Source: a virus
Direction: 5' to 3' (one strand)
Length of the DNA stretch: 24,002 nucleotides
IMG/VR virus record: IMGVR_UViG_3300049440_000047
Coordinates: 1-24,002 of that record
Under the pieces are notes generated by a model, which saw only the letters and a list, made by a program, of their open reading frames with translations, was not told the origin of the DNA and made no database searches. Of the stretch, positions 23,370-24,002 are shown in pieces. Within the stretch, counting starts at the first letter, position 1, and each line of letters opens with the position of its first letter. The translations under genes were made by a program, and so were the position numbers.

Positions 23370-24002
23370 TGGCTGGCAGGTTTGCCTGTATCTGGCGCGC
23401 GCCGTTTACCAGTGTGCAAGTCTTGCAGCCGCTGCTCGGTAATGGGCCAACCGACGTGCGGGCAATCACGCCGGATGGTTCCGTCGCGGTTGGCGGCGCG
23501 TATGACAATACCGGTATTTCGAAGATGGTCCGGTGGAACACATCTACCTTGGCAGTGACGCAGCTCGCTGATGCGCTGCCAACACAGAACTGCTTGGCTG
23601 GACAGGTATCTGCCGACGCTTCGGTGATCACCGGAGGCCAGTCCTCCACCGGGACGGACGACAGCACGATCGTCCTTGACCCCATGATCCGCTGCACAGG
23701 AGGCGGAACAACAGCGACGCTGTTGCTGGATCAAACTGGTGGAACAGGGACCGATATCGAGTGGGGTGGTAGCCCGACCCTTAGTCGTCGGCAGTCTGAT
23801 GACGGAAGTATCGTCACCGGCAACGCGAACAATACCAATGCCAGCGCCGGAAGGTGGATCAACGGCACCTATTCCGGCCTGCTGGGGATCGCCACGACCA
23901 GCGGCACCGTCGGGCCACAGTGTAGCGGATGCTCACATGACGGGTCGACCATTGTCGGTAACGCTGGCAACAGCAGCATCGTCATAGATGCCATCGCGTG
24001 CC
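23369..24002 (+). CDS. Repeat protein, beta-propeller-like adhesin (3' end outside window)
   Basis: The frame opens with the ATG at 23369, overlapping the previous stop (TGATG), and stays open for 211 codons to the window edge. Translation shows recurring units of the type xSxDGSxxVGG: TPDGSVAVGGA, SADASVITGGQ, SDDGSIVTGNA, SHDGSTIVGNA, each separated by about 40-60 residues with RWN- or RWI-type strands. These resemble HAF-type extracellular repeats, which form beta-propeller blades in surface proteins. Six Cys are present in the visible part. No signal peptide is apparent. It is probably another tail appendage or receptor-binding protein; this is inferred from repeats and context. Confidence 0.72.
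   Translation, partial: MAGRFACIWRAPFTSVQVLQPLLGNGPTDVRAITPDGSVAVGGAYDNTGISKMVRWNTSTLAVTQLADALPTQNCLAGQVSADASVITGGQSSTGTDDSTIVLDPMIRCTGGGTTATLLLDQTGGTGTDIEWGGSPTLSRRQSDDGSIVTGNANNTNASAGRWINGTYSGLLGIATTSGTVGPQCSGCSHDGSTIVGNAGNSSIVIDAIAC

Noticed and set aside
1-24002. tRNA genes, integrase or attachment sites
   Set aside because: No cloverleaf-like sequence, integrase motif or matching core repeats was noticed, though a covariance search was not possible.

Overview
This window is part of a tailed double-stranded DNA phage or prophage: the virion structure and assembly region. All credible genes lie on the + strand, tightly packed, often with stop/start overlaps (TGATG, ATGA, TAATG) as in one late operon. 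DNA is GC-rich, with frequent GTG starts and strongly GC-biased third codon positions, which suits a high-GC proteobacterial host, but no gene pins the host down. There is no tape measure, tail tube or sheath gene. There are clear relatives of the P22 gp4 and gp10 neck/tail-hub proteins, so the particle is most likely short-tailed (podovirus-like).

Layout. (1) 1-5694, packaging and portal: 3' part of terminase large subunit, a tiny ORF, an unusual 18-bp-period repeat array, a stem-loop, a small four-Cys protein, the portal protein (with a collagen-like Gly/Pro insert), an overlapping helical protein, an HNH-like protein and a phage GroES co-chaperonin. (2) 5695-9837, capsid: scaffold, two small conserved proteins, a probable head decoration protein, the major capsid protein, then a 2-oxoglutarate/Fe(II) oxygenase-like protein. 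(3) 9834-18271, a block of about 8.4 kb of fibre/adhesin-like and other virion proteins: two fibres with a shared motif, a SPRY-domain protein, lectin-like proteins, a two-helix membrane protein and several proteins of unassigned role. (4) 18281-24002, neck and tail hub: a gp4-like adaptor that is an internal tandem duplication, a gp10-like hub whose conserved parts are split over two consecutive genes, and the start of a beta-propeller-like repeat protein that runs off the window.

How they work together: terminase packages DNA through the portal into a procapsid built from capsid and scaffold, with GroES probably helping a host GroEL fold the capsid protein. The gp4-like and gp10-like proteins would close the portal and form the hub that carries the many receptor-binding appendages.

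The most unusual items are: the terminase-portal repeat array (conserved alternating 10-nt cores separated by unrelated 8-nt segments, interrupted in frame), the gp10-like hub distributed over two genes with lectin- and propeller-like material between its halves, the fused double gp4-like adaptor, and the collagen-like insert in the portal.
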